The notes under the pieces: generated by a model
Database searches by the model: none
Told to the model about the DNA's origin: nothing
The model's input: only the letters and a program-made list of their open reading frames with translations
Translations under genes and position numbers: made by a program
Assembly (NCBI RefSeq): GCF_947507565.1
Contig: NC_089186.1
Span: 1,426,001-1,490,000 of the forward strand
Length of the DNA stretch: 64,000 bases
Origin: Oscarella lobularis
Taxonomy: Eukaryota; Porifera; Homoscleromorpha; Homosclerophorida; Oscarellidae
Direction of reading: 5' to 3'
Shown here: positions 10,853-23,017 of the stretch, one piece after another
Numbering within the stretch: the first letter of the stretch is position 1
Layout of the letters: each line of letters opens with the position of its first letter

Positions 10853-12627
10853 CTAATTATAGGCGCACGACACCTTGTATCCTTCCTGAAGAAACCTGTA
10901 CGCTGACTCAGACGCTTCCAAATCATCACCCGCGCTTCCCTGTATTGATTCGGTATTCGCATCGTTAGCCAACAGCATTTCGTCTGGCTGAGAGAGACGA
11001 GTGGATATTGCGTTGAAGGTGGGTCGTTTGTGGTGATCAGGATTCCTACAGAGTGCATTCTCGTGGTCACAAGTCCAAGCAGACAGTGCCCTCTCTTCTT
11101 CTTACCAACACTCAATCATGAGTTTATAAATAGCGTAGGAACAGCCCGGAGGTGGAGGAAGACGATAGCCAGTTTCCAGTAGGTCAAGAACGGCGCGGTT
11201 CTTCGTATTGCCGTAAGGACGCTTTCCCACGGTCCAAATTTCATAGAGGACTATGCCATAACTCCATACGTCACTGGACGCCGAATACTTCCGGAAATTG
11301 ATTGCCTACAAAACAGCTGTGCTGAAAAAGTGAGAAACGGAGAGACCCGTTTACCTCAGGAGCGGTCCATCTGAAGGGAATTTGTCCTCCTTTCGTGACG
11401 TAGTAATTGTCGTCGGCCAAGTCTCTCGATAAGCCAAAGTCCGCAATCTAACCAATATAATAAAGACAATAGCGCTAACGGAAGTAGCTAAGCAAACCTT
11501 GCAAACTAGTTTTTCACCAAGTAGAACGTTACGAGCCGCCAGATCCTTAAATTCCATATTCCAAATTAAGATTAGATAACAAATGTTTGAGAGCTCTCAC
11601 CCTGTGAACAAAACAGCGCTTTGCCAAATATTCCATTCCGGCTGCTATGTCGCGAGACATCTGCAGTAGTCGAGCAGGCAAATCCGAGGGCAACGTGTCC
11701 TCGTTTCTATGACGAGAGATTGCATCTCTAGGCAACGAATAGAAACGTACTTACGCGATTGATTGCAAAAATTGCTTCAAATCACCCTTCGGCAAAATTT
11801 CCAAAACAACCATCAACTACACATTTGAACATACAGCTTGAAAACAGAACTCCCGGGCGTGAATTACCGGTCTCCCAGTGAGGACGACTCCGTGCATTAC
11901 CACGACGTTTCGATGGTTAAACTGGCCCATAATAGCAGCCTCTTGAAGAAACTTTACCTTGTTCTCCTCCGATTCTGATTTCAACGTTTTCACGGCAACG
12001 ACGATGGGAGACTTGGAATCCTTTTGAAACAAATTGAGAAGACACAAAGAAAGTTAGATATGTTATGACCATACCTTATCCGTCCAGATGCCTCTCTCAA
12101 CAGTTCCAAACTGACTATATGTGCAGAAGAATAAGGTAGCGGATAAAGCATTACTCTCACTAACGCTTTCATTACCCAGTTCCCAGAATTTCTTCCAACT
12201 GAACGGAAGACCTTTCCAAGACGCGAAATTTTCCAGTACTTAACTGATCATACAGTCTCTCTTCTGTTTTTGCCGGCTCCCAGTAGATGTCGTCTTTCAG
12301 CTCATTGATAGCCTATATCACAACATTATAAAAATTAAAGATGCATTTAATGACAATGACTTGCCGTCTTCCCAGAAATGGCCTGTGACTGAGCTAAGTT
12401 GACAGGTACTTCGTAGTTACCGTCGTCTTGAAATAGCGGGTTTTGGAATATCTGAGCGGCTGTCGACGTCGTTTCGGTGAGAGCCGGTTGACAATACTCG
12501 GCAGGCAGCCCGGACGACCTTTGAAACACGGACGAATCGCGGTATTCATAATCTTCATTTTCAAAGGGCAACACGACAGCGTAGCTGGGTGAGTGTATTC
12601 TTGAACTGCGCAGATCCATTTCCATGG
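10853..12627 (-). CDS. R3 juxtamembrane and Eph-like tyrosine kinase exons
   Basis: Exons: 12627-12365 juxtamembrane (SPSYAVV, YEYRDSS, AEYCQP, NYEVPV); 12312-12176; 12114-12075 glycine loop with Gln (GQFGTV); 12020-11868 VAVKTLK; 11816-11755; 11706-11601; 11545-11498 [16 protein letters not shown]; 11447-11355 DFGLSRD; 11305-11106; 11045-10853 with stop TAG. All kinase hallmark residues are intact, so an active enzyme is expected. The juxtamembrane exon is followed by a GC-type donor (12364-12363). Confidence 0.88.
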
Positions 12628-15600
12628 CTAAACAAGATGCGCCACTTGCACATGACAACAAGCATCGCTCTAACGTACCTTGTTCTTTCAAATCGTACGC
12701 GTCGGTTGATTGGCGTCTACCTCTTCGACGCGCAAACACGGCAACCACAACAACAATAGCAATGAAAAGTAGCCCCATACCTACTCCTATTCCAATGTAC
12801 ATAGGAGACGAACCGCCAGACTCTTTTGCTGATACGGAAGATGCGGAGGAAAGATGAGTAGTTGCAGACAAGGTGCTCGCCGTCGTGGTAAAGTTAGTCG
12901 TTGTTACTGTACTAGGTACAGTCGTTGGAAGTAAAAGACAAGTACCGTCGATTCTTCCATTTGCAGGAGGAGAATAGGTAGGTTGAGGTATAGAAATTGA
13001 GGGCTCTAAAGGCAATAAGCAATCAAATATCGTCTTTTTCTTTTAGTATTCTGAACTGGTTCTCACTGGGACAAAGGCAGTATGACCACTTATTCATTTC
13101 TCCATTGACGTTTTTCGTTGAACACCATGGAACACTCCTTTCAAAAGTAGTACACTCAAAAAACCGCTTTCCTTTATAGAGAAAAGGAAAAATGCATTCG
13201 GTTTCTTTTCTGCCAGAATCTCCTCCGCATACATATGTTACTGAGGGAAGACCATCTGCAAGGTAAATACAATCTCTAAATCCGACACAGTAATATCTCT
13301 AGATACAATACCATTAGTGCACTTGCTAACGGAGCAATCTTCTATGTCTCCATCATCTTCATAACACCACGGGTTCGACTTCGCTAGCGGATCGGGATTC
13401 CGACAATATCTGTGATCGCCAAGTCCGGCTGCTGCGTATTGAGACACGGAAAACGTATTAAACTTTTTCCACGACACGCAATCCCTATCCGTAATTGATC
13501 CTCTATACCCGTACCCGTTGTCCACAGTGCTGTAACATGTCATGTCTATAAGTTAAACCCCGTCATAAACAAAATACAATGCGGCCAGCGAACGTGGACA
13601 TACCCTCGCACTCGTCTATATCACAGTACGCCCAATTAAGACACCCGCCGATTTCTTCTGTGTAACACCACGGCATCGTTCGATTTTCCGATATAGGGTT
13701 GCGGCAATACGAATGATTGCCCAAACCCGCTTCCGGATAAAGAGCGAGAAGATTCGTGTACGTGCTCAGCTCAGACCAATTGAGGCACGATTTGCCGTCC
13801 GCGCTAACGGCAGTCGAACCGCGATACGACATGCCGCGATAGAGAGTCCGACGACATTCTAGGAAATAGGTCTACAATGGCAAACTTAGCAAATTTCTGG
13901 GGCTAACCTCTTCCACTCGTCGTCACGCTACTATAACTCGAGGTGACCGAGCCACTGACTAGTGAAGCCTTAATTGTAAACGTATACATTGTCAACGCTG
14001 CAACGTCAGAAATATGAGGAAGAGAAACATCTTTGATAGGTGTAAACGACTGAGAGGGTGGCTGAGCAGTTCCCGGGTAAAGTTCGGCAAAATATATCTC
14101 GTATGACGTGAAGTCCTTGACAATTGCCGGTGGTCCGGCCCATCGAAAAGTTCCTTTACCTGTGCTACCGTCGTACTCCAACTCGGGCAACGGCCCTTTG
14201 GATGACTCTACAGAGAAAAGCATGTACATCCCTGCTGTAATCTGCTAGAGAATAATACTGTCTTCTCCTGAGCGTACGACAATCCATTGAGTGTGAACGA
14301 GAGCGCCGGATCCGCTTTTGACGGCAAGTCGATACAAATACTCTAAGTCAGGTCGTGCAAGAGCGTCAATTAAAACAGTACCGAAACAAACCTGTAAAAG
14401 CTTTGACTCCATTATTGTCCGTTAGACTTTCTTCGCCTTCTCCTTTTGAACGAACGCGAAGCACTTGATCTACGCACGTTGGACCCTCCCACGTGAAGTC
14501 TGGACATCCGGCAAAGCTGACGTTCAAACTCACAATTCTTTTCTTTACATAGTCAACCAGCTGTTCGTTGACTTTAAAATCTGCCAAACAGCCTCCATAA
14601 CTCGTCAAGTTCACGCCATATCCTAACGCCTTTTGGACGATTTTCGGTGTACTGTCCTGGATGCCTCCGAGATAAACGTTTTCCATAATATCAGACGAAT
14701 ACATCTGCACGTTGGTTATATTGCAAGAGGTGTTGTGTGCAAAGCCGTCCACAGTAACGACTAGAAACGCTGCGTCTATTGCTAAACTCACTGTGTGCCA
14801 CGCGCCGTCACACAAGCTCACTGTTTCGGGTCGAACTTGAACAAGGAAAGGTCCATCCGATGGCCCACTTCTGTATCTCAAATCTAGTCCATTGACGCGT
14901 GACTCGACGAAGAGAAATTCGCCTTTACCGTTGCTGTAAGCGGCCAGAAGAAGACCGTTAGACCAACTCGTTCTCATTCGAAAACTGACTTTAAGTTGAC
15001 TGCTCAATGAAGGCGATAGTGTCAGTTTTGCGTAACCAGCTCCTCGAAAATGCATTCCGGCATGAACAGCGGGCGGACAGCCATTGGTGCTCCAGCGAAC
15101 GTTCTCATAGCTCTGGCTTTTCTTTATATCAAATGTTTTGCCGCTTTCAAGCTGATTCACATTCATACATCCAATGAATCCGTCTGTTTGAGACAAAACG
15201 CCGTCCTTGACGTACTGAGTCGAATTCATTCCACCAACATAAACGCTTTCCACTTGGACGTCAATCCTCCCCCCGCCTTGTACGGAAGAAGATATTTCAG
15301 TTCCATCAACAGTAAGTTTGAGAGTTTCTTTATCCTTATCTCTCTTCTGCGCCTCTACCGTATGAAACTGACCGTCATCCAATGTGGCTGTTGTAGAAAC
15401 TTCTACAGAGCCTCTAGTGCTACTAGTAACGAATTTCAACGTCCCATTTGTCAGCTGTAGGTACGCGTACGACGACCAGTCGCTCTTGAAAGCAACGAAG
15501 AGAAGTCCATTTGGCGCTGAGGTTCGAAAGGTTAGTTTCGTTAGAAAATTCTTTCCGCCATTAAACGGACTATCGTCGAAATTGACGTAGCCAAAGCCTT

Positions 15601-16322
15601 CAAAAGATAATCCGGCAATGGCACTTGGTTGACTCGCGGGAACGTCTCTTCTTTCTATAACGTATTTCGTATTGTTGTCTTCATTGGAGTGCTTTTGCCA
15701 CCGAAGTTGAACTGATGACTTTGTCACTGCAAGCGGGCGCAAATAACGGTCACCCTGTAGGCCTAAAAACAACATTATTTAATCGAACAACAGGCACTGT
15801 AGAAGCAATACCGGAAAGACATGTGTACGACACGTTTAGCAACATTTTGCCTGAGCACTTTGTACCGAAAGTAACACCAACAGCCTTTATTTTGCAATAG
15901 TTTTTGTTCTGGCACGCCGTCCTTACAACATCAACAGCCCTGGAAGAGAACGAATGAATCGTCTCAATTGATCGAGTATCCCGTCGCCAGTACTCTTACT
16001 TAGACGAGCTGCAAAGAGGAGTAACTGAAGCGCGCGATATGCAGTCGTTCACTTCTCCGAACGTAGCAGAACTAATCGCTATTAGCTTGCTTGTACAGTT
16101 GATTCTAAAGGTGAGATATCTAGCCACTCCCTTATTGTCTCAGCGTCAGCTAGCGTCACTTACTTCAAATCGCCGTTGCAGGATGTTTCAGTTTTGGGCG
16201 ACTGCGATATTGTTCCTAACGTAAAACGCGTTACGTTGACGGTTTTATCACCGAAAGCTGTCGAGGCTAAGCCAACCTTCGTAGTAGAAAATAAGAACAA
16301 ACACGGCAATTCGAAGAATCAT
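10853..16322 (-). CDS. R3: two-kringle receptor tyrosine kinase, complete
   Basis: A complete receptor. 16322-16277 signal peptide (MILRIAVFVLIF); 16215-16164; 16104 down to about 16005 and about 15945-15825 SUEL lectin; 15762-14392 half FN3 plus two LamG; then FN3 end (about 14345-14265), FN3 (14212-13909), kringle 1 (about 13860-13605), kringle 2 (about 13545-13310), FN2 (about 13255-13070), and 13005-12679 short stalk plus membrane helix (YIGIGVGMGLLFIAI, then RRRGRRQS). The stalk is much shorter than in R2 and about 150 bp shorter than in its close relative R5, apparently by deletion. Its ectodomain pairs with R5, and its kinase half is nearly identical to that of R5. No disabling change was seen. 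Confidence 0.87.
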
Positions 16323-16422
16323 GGTAAAGACCCCAGCAGCGTTTCAGAACGGCTTTTCTTTCTGGAACCTAAGAAGAACGCGAAGCCAAAGACGTGGTGA
16401 GTAGTCTGGACGGTCACATAAG

Positions 16423-16431
16423 ACTCCCGTA
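16423..16431 (-). promoter_or_regulatory. Conserved TACGGGAGT element upstream of R3
   Basis: Minus-strand TACGGGAGT, 101 bp upstream of the R3 start codon and just next to a 20-bp-arm hairpin. Confidence 0.5.
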
Positions 16432-16442
16432 CACATTACCCT

Positions 16443-16487
16443 TAGGAGTAGATTATGCTAATATGACATTAGCATAAGCTACTCCTA
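16443..16487. repeat. Inverted repeat (20-bp arms, 5-base loop) before R3
   Basis: Arms 16443-16462 and 16468-16487 are complementary with one mismatch and are separated by ATGAC. The repeat is placed 121-165 bp upstream of the R3 start codon and is shared only with R5. R8 and R9 upstream regions keep just one arm-like piece. It could be a regulatory cruciform or a small mobile-element relic. Confidence 0.7.
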
Positions 16488-16784
16488 CGGTATTTCGAAG
16501 GGGGAGAGTAAATAAGAGAGCAAGTTCTTCCTAACTGACCTTCGCCAAATCGGACACCTAGCTGATCAGTGCACGAGACTCACAGCACATTAACCTGGCC
16601 GATTAGAATGAGCTAAGATAAACGCATACACACACGTACGTACTGACAACTGTAGTCATTATCCGTTGCACTGAAGTCGAGCCTATTGTACGTTCGTCCC
16701 ACTTTCAGCATTGCTTATCGATCTGTGTCGACGCAGAAAGCGTCAATTGAACGAGGTCAAGCTTTCAGTTGTTATACTCGGAAT

Positions 16785-17590
16785 TCTTTGTTAAAAGTAG
16801 TGCTGGCCAAATATAGCCTCTCTGTTAGAGAAACGCATTCATTCATTCATCATCCTCTGGTCCCAAATTTCCACCATATTGATGGAAATCTAATAACATA
16901 CGCAAATGTAGTAGAACAACATTCCTACAACCTTAGTGCACTTGCTAACAACACTTTTTTGATTTTTCAACCGATTCCTAAAAGCACGGTTTGAAGGTTC
17001 AGTCAGTTCCCCCACCCCATAGTCATTACCCAATAAAATATCAGAGTGTAACTCCAAATAATCAAGGCGTCTATCGATGTCGCCCGTATAGCGCCACGGC
17101 ATTGATAGGGCTGCTCAGCACAAAGATACCAACATTCTATAGGCAAAAATAACAGAAACGATATAGCGATGTTCTCTATTGCTATGTACGTTTCCATTCG
17201 TCGTCATAACACTAACGAAGTCGAATCGCAGCATTCACGGTTGAGGAAAGACCGTAGTTGTGGTGGACGAGGCCTTAATTAATTCGAAGTCGAGAGACAT
17301 TCCTGGATTTCGATATAGAATCCCCCGTCCATAAAAACTCAATTTCCTCCCGCAGAGCATAACAGAACAGAATCGTTCAAATTTCCTCAATAGGACTGCG
17401 AATGATGCAGTACAAAAGTCTGCTCCGGATAATAAACCAAACGGCATTCTACAGAATAAAAACTAAACAGAATAAACACTAATTACTTTCAACGGCTCCC
17501 CGCGCCGTTCGTTGTCACACTGTACAACAAATCTGACTTGAGAGGCCCGTGGCTGTTGTTCTAGCACATAGGCACGTTGTGTTCGCGACC
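16785..17590 (-). pseudogene. Decayed receptor exons (FN2, kringle, FN3 relics)
   Basis: The R4-R3 gap holds pieces that resemble array exons but carry indels and stops. Near 16790-16845 there is an FN2-like stretch (TAGTG...GCATTCATTC matches the FN2 exon). At about 17055-17105 the minus strand reads PWRYTGDIDRRLDY, a kringle with lost cysteines. At about 17185-17235 and 17490-17540 there are two FN3-end-like pieces, with a second kringle relic at about 17370-17455. The same relics recur at 29225-29910, so they predate that duplication. The remainder of the 16.3-18.3 kb gap shows no gene. Confidence 0.6.
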
Positions 17591-18345
17591 CTACACGGCT
17601 TCGCGCTAGAAGAGAAGAACACTCAAGGATTTTTGACTTGGAGTCTACATTGATGAGACAGAGGAATGATGCGCACACCCGCCATTTACCTCCTACTACG
17701 AAGAGCTCGCCGTTTGGAGGACGACGTTATTCCTTACTCCGGGCCTCGTCGAAGCCCCGTAGGCAAACTTACCTATGTCAGTTTTTTTGCCGTACTCGCT
17801 TCTTTCCTAGCCCGAGGGACGTTGTAAAGAAGAAAACATTTCGAGAGAGTTTGGTCTCACCGTAGAAGGTCGAAGAGCTGCCTTTTAGAGCCCGCACCAG
17901 GGAGTTGCACGAACGAAAGAAACATCGACTAGAAAAAAATAGAAAAAAAGATCGTTTGAGGGAGGTAGTACCTAGTGTAACTCTTAGGCACGCTGTCTTC
18001 ATGAGTTCTTGTTACAGCTGAGCGAAGACTTTCCCCGACGTTACTCCGGGTCATATCTATAGCCAGATGCTTATACTCCTATAACGAGGCCCATCGCAGA
18101 AGGCTAGAGCATTCCGAGAGAGTAAGAGAGACCCATGCAGCAAGAGTTTGATCGCACCATAGGAATTTGAAGAGCTGCTTTTTAGAGCCGACATACATGC
18201 CAGGCAATTAACGTACGTCAGATCGAAAGTTGCTAAAACGAAAAGGAACAACGTGACATGTAAAACAAATTGAAAAAAATAAAACGGTCTGACTCCGCGT
18301 CATTTCGTCGATCGGCGGTTCAAAAGCGTCACGATGAGAGTTCTC

Positions 18346-18688
18346 TCACAGTCTTTCGATGTGGTCATAGTCGTCGCCTGCACGAAGCATCGCAGGAAAT
18401 CCTGGGCCCGATTCCGTTGAGAATCGAAGAGTGCTGTAAAGCTGGCTTCGAAAATCAGACTCGGCAAAACCGAGCCTGTTGTACGTTGATTCTATTTCTT
18501 CGCGATTCTCCTGGATCCCTTCTACAGTAACGAAATCGCTTTCACTTTCTCTCTGATCTTCTTCCGCTTGTGCTCGACTTAGAATGAAGACCGATGAGGT
18601 AGTATTACTTTTGGAGTCACCGTATAGCGGGTTAGGGTCCAGGTCGAATTCATAATTTTGTCTTTTTGTTTTACTTTTCTTGCATCGC
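18346..18688 (-). CDS. R4 cytoplasmic tail exon with ITAM-like motif
   Basis: A separate exon after the membrane helix, ending DYDHIERL then TGA. It carries NPLY (an NPxY site), then ESTYNRL, 11 residues, then YSTL (about 18429-18491), and a final YDHI. No kinase follows. Because of the upstream nonsense codon this exon may no longer be translated in R4. Confidence 0.75.
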
Positions 18689-21600
18689 CTATAATTAAAG
18701 ACAACAAACCTTGTCGAACACTTGTTTAAGTTGCTTCTCTTACCACGCAATGACCGCTATAATTAGACTAAGCAGCACCAGTGCTCCAATTGCCGATCCC
18801 ACAACAATTGCCAGAAAAGAAGACGAAGCGGAAGGTAACTCCTGTGGCGTCCCAAGGTTGCCACCTTCTGCTGTAGTTTGCAACGTCGACGTATCAGCAA
18901 ACGTACCGCTCACTGGAGTCGTAGCGCTATTTGAAGAGACTTTAGTTGCAGCCGCAAGAGTTCCAGGAGTCTTCAAACTAACCGTAGCCGAAGAGTCGGT
19001 GGTTGCAACAAGCTTAGTAGAGACGGCCACAGCAGTTATCAAAGTTGTCGCAAGAGAAACTGTAGTTGTAGCAGGAGAATTCGGTGCTGAGACCGTCAGT
19101 GAAGTTGATCTTGCTCGAGAAAATGAAGCAGAAGAAGCCATCGCAGAAGTAGTCCGCAGAGGCGTATTTGTAGTAGCGGCCTTTGAAGAAGTAGCCGAGA
19201 CTGCTGCAGTTTTAGCATACGAAGTCGTGAAAGAGATTGTAGTTACAGCTTTAGAACTTGGGACCGTGGTTGAGCCAGCGCTACTCGGTGAAGTTGCGCG
19301 AGAAAACGAAGAAGAAGAAGCGGTCGCAGAAGCAGTCTGCAGAGATGTAGTAGTGGCCTTCAAAGTAGTCAAGACTGCAGTTTCAGTTGCAGCATTAGAA
19401 CTTAAGACAGTACTTGAGGCAGTTTCTGAAGACGTGCGTGCGGTGTTCGACGCAGTAGGAAGAGCCTCTGAAGTCGTAGAAGGTGAGGCCGCAGACGTAG
19501 TGGCCTCAGAAGACGTAAGAATAGCTGTAACTGCAGAATAGGTACTCGCGGTCATGGTAGAAACCGTCCCTTTTACTTTACCAGGCGTAGTTGTGGGACG
19601 CAAAGGACAGGTGCCGTCGATTCTTCCATTGGCAGGAGGAGAAAAGGTAGGTTGAGAAATAGAAAGTGAGGGCTCTAAATAAAAAACACAATACAATATT
19701 TCCTTTTTAACAGAACAAAATGATTCTCACTGGGACAAAGACAATATGACCACTTAGTCATTTTTCCACTATTGTCGTTTTTCGTTGAACACCATGGAAC
19801 ACTCCTTTCAAAAGTAGTGCACTCAAAAAACCGCTTTTCATTATAGATGAAGGGGAAAATTCATTCGGTGTCTCCCATGCCAGAATCTCCTCCGCATACA
19901 AATGTTACCGAGGGAAGACTATCTGCGAAGTTACCAGTGCACTTGTCTATATCACAGTACGTCCAATTAAGACACCCGCTGTTTTCTTCCGTGTAGCACC
20001 ACGGCATCGTTCGATTTTCTGATATAGGGTTGCGGCAATATGAATGATTGCCCAAACCCGCTTCCGGATAGAGAGCGAGAAGATTCGAGTACGTGTTCAG
20101 CTCTGACCAATTAAGGCACGATTTGCCGTCGGCGCTAACGGCAGCCGAACCGCGATAGGACGCGCCGCGATAGAGAGTCCGACGGCATTCTACGCAATAG
20201 ATGTACAATATAGCAGTATCGCTTTGACAACTTTCTCAGAATACCTCTTCCATTCGTCGTCACAGTAGCGTAATCCGACGTGATGGAGCCCTTGGTCAGT
20301 GAAGCAGTAATTTTAAACGTATACATTGTCAACGCCGCAATGTCAGAAACATGAGGAAGAGAAACACTTTTGATATCTTTAAAGGTCAAAGCCGATGGCT
20401 GAACAGTCGTTCCCGGGTAAACTTCAGCGAATTCTATTTCGTATGACGTGACGTTCTTGACAATTGCCGGTGGCCCGGTCCATCGAAATGTTCCTTTCCC
20501 CAAAGTACCGTCGTACTCCAACTGAGGCAACGGCCCTGAGGAAGATTCTAGGAAGAAAAACGTCTATCGTGTGTTGTCATCTGGGGAAAAGTATAGTACT
20601 ATCTTCTCCTGTGCGCACGACAATCCATGGACCACGAACAAGAGAGCCTGATCCGCTTTTGACGGCAATTCGATACAAATACTCTGATATACGTAATAAT
20701 GTATATTACTGACCTAGAAATATGTGACAAACCTGTAAAGGATTTGACTTCATTATTGTCCTTTAGAGTTTCTTTCCCATTTCCTTTGGAGCCAACGTGA
20801 AGAACTTGATCTATGCACGTTGGACCACCCCACGCGAAGTCCGGACATCCGGCAAAGCTGACGTTCAAGCTGTCGAATCTTTTTTTTGCGAAGTCAACCA
20901 GCTGTCCATTTACTTTGAAATCTGCCAGACAGCCTCCATAACTTGTCACGTTCACGCCATATCCAAGCGCTACTTCGTCCATTGTTGGTGAGACGCCTTT
21001 GTGTTCCATGCCTCCGAGATAAAAGTTTTCCATAATTTCAGACGAATACGTCTGGACGTCAGTTATTTCAGAAGAGGTACTGTTTGTAATGCCGTCAACA
21101 ATAACAACTATAGACAGTGTGTCTATTTCGACGATGACTGTGTGCCAGGCGCCGTCACACAAGCTCAGAGTTCTTGGTCGAACGCGAACAAGGAAGGGTC
21201 CATCCGATACCCCGAAACCTTTTCTGTATCTCAAATCTAGTCCATCGATGCGTGTTTCAACAAAGAGAAAATCGCTTCTATCGCTGCTGTAAGCAGCAAC
21301 AAGAAGACCGTTTGGCCAACTCGTTCGCATTCGGAAACTGAATTGAAGCTGACCGCTTGAAGAAGACGACAGCGTCAGTTGAGCGTAACCTGCTCCTCGA
21401 AAATGCATTCCGGCCTGAACAGCGGGTGGACAGCCATTGGTGCTCCAGCGAACATTCTCATAGCTCTCGTTTTTCAGTAAATCCAATGAGTTGTCGTCAA
21501 GCTGTGTCACATTTATGCAACCGATGAATCCGTCTTTTTGAGACAAAACGCCGGATTGGACCCACTGACGCGAGGTCACTCCACCAACATAAACCGTTTC

Positions 21601-22673
21601 CACGCTAGCGTCAATCTGATCGCCGGCATTATCGTCTACAGACGATAAGATTCCATCAACAGTGAGTTTGAGAGTATCTGTATTGCTTTCCCTTTTTTCT
21701 GCCACTACTGAATGAAACTGACCGTCATTCAACGAGGCTACTGAAGAAATATCTACAGAGCCTTTATCGCCTTTCACAGCGAATTTTAACTTCCCATTCG
21801 TCAGCTGCAAGTACGCATACGACGACCAGCCTTTCTTGAAAGCAACAAAGAGAAGCCCATTTGAAGCTGAAGTTCGAAATGAAAGTTTCGTTGTAAATTT
21901 TTTTCCGCCACCAAAAGCATTAGTATCAAATTTGACATAGCCAAGACCTTCGAAAGACAGTCCTGCAATGGCACTTGGTTGACTCAAAGAAACGTATCTT
22001 CTTTCTATAAGGTATTTTGTATTGCTGTCTTCATTTGAATACTTTTGCCACCCGAGTTCAACAGATGACTTGGTCACTTTCAGCAGATGAAGATAACGAT
22101 CACCCAGTAGACCTTATATGCCAATTATACAACTCTTTGAGCATCAGAGACTGCAGAAAAAATACGTACCGGAAACACATGTGTAGGACACACTCAGCAG
22201 CATTGCGCCTGAGCACGTCGTTCCGAAAGTAACATCAGCAGCCCCTAACCTGCAATAGTTCTTGTACTGGCATGCTGTCTTTACAACGTCAACAGCGCTG
22301 GAAAAGAATGAATGAATAAAATGAATGACAATTAGCTAAGATACATCTTTCGTCTCGCGGCTTACGTCGACGAGTTGCAAGGAGGATTAACTGAAGTTTG
22401 CATCCCAGCTGCACAACTGTTCACTTCTTCAAACGTAGCAGAGCTAATCGCTATTAGCTTGTTTTGACAATTGATTCTGAACGGCAAAGTGATAACCACA
22501 CCCGTATTTTTCAGTGCCACTTACGCGACGACGCCGTTACAGACTGTGGCGGGTGATTGCGACTTGGTTCCTAACGTATAACGGTGTTACGTTCTGGAAC
22601 AGAAAGCTGCCAAAGGCTACGACAAACCTTCGCAACAGAAAATAAGCGCGAACAAGGCAATTCGAAGAATCAT
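18346..22673 (-). pseudogene. R4: kinase-less receptor with a nonsense codon in FN2
   Basis: The exon plan is that of R2: start codon 22673-22671; LamG exon 22112-20733; FN3 about 20547-20245; fused kringle-FN2 exon about 20189-19731; stalk and membrane helix 19674-18744; tail 18688-18346. The ectodomain is nearly identical to R2, but the cytoplasmic end is the short tyrosine tail shared with R6 and R9. At 19863-19861 the first FN2 cysteine codon TGC has become TGA. The predicted product stops after the kringle with no membrane anchor, so R4 is either a new pseudogene or a secreted lectin-LamG-kringle protein. Downstream exons remain open, so the change looks recent. An assembly or base-call error is the other explanation. 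Confidence 0.82.
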
Positions 22674-22774
22674 GGTGACGACGCTGGCAGCGTTTTCAGG
22701 CCCGCTTTTCTCAAAAGGATGCGAGGACAAAGACGTTCCAACGTCGTGTGCAGTCTGGGGACGTCCGCATCAGA

Positions 22775-22783
22775 GCTCCCGTA
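22775..22783 (-). promoter_or_regulatory. Conserved TACGGGAGC element upstream of R4
   Basis: Perfect TACGGGAGC, 102 bp upstream of the R4 start codon, in the 344-bp gap 22674-23017. The gap is nearly identical to the R3-R2 gap and holds nothing else recognised. Confidence 0.5.
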
Positions 22784-23017
22784 CAATCTTCTCCCACGTT
22801 GGCACGTTCTCTAAGTCCAGTTCACAAGCTCGCAAAAGCGCAGGTGACACGCACAGGCGTCTTTTCTGCAGTACGTAGAAGACGATTAATTCATTCCGTG
22901 CAACGCGCGTTCTAGCTGTGCTCAAAGGAGTCTCGATCTCTCTGCCGTCTGGCTCCCTGCTGTGTCGACACAAAGGTGTCAAAGAGGACGGACAGTAATG
23001 TCTACTAAAAAGCTAGG

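Larger units (their letters stand above)
7436..12833. repeat. Recent segmental duplication, copy A (partner 19606-24999)
   Basis: This interval spans the R2 ectodomain, the R2 promoter gap and the 3' (kinase, juxtamembrane, membrane) part of R3. It is nearly identical, introns and gap included, to 19606-24999 at an offset of about 12.17 kb. Both edges fall in stalk exons. With the adjoining, more diverged stretch it forms a tandem unit of roughly 12.2 kb. Confidence 0.85.

Noticed and set aside
19861-20208. Reading R4 as a short kringle-only gene
   Set aside because: The frame stops only because of the single TGA; upstream and downstream exons match the full receptor plan.
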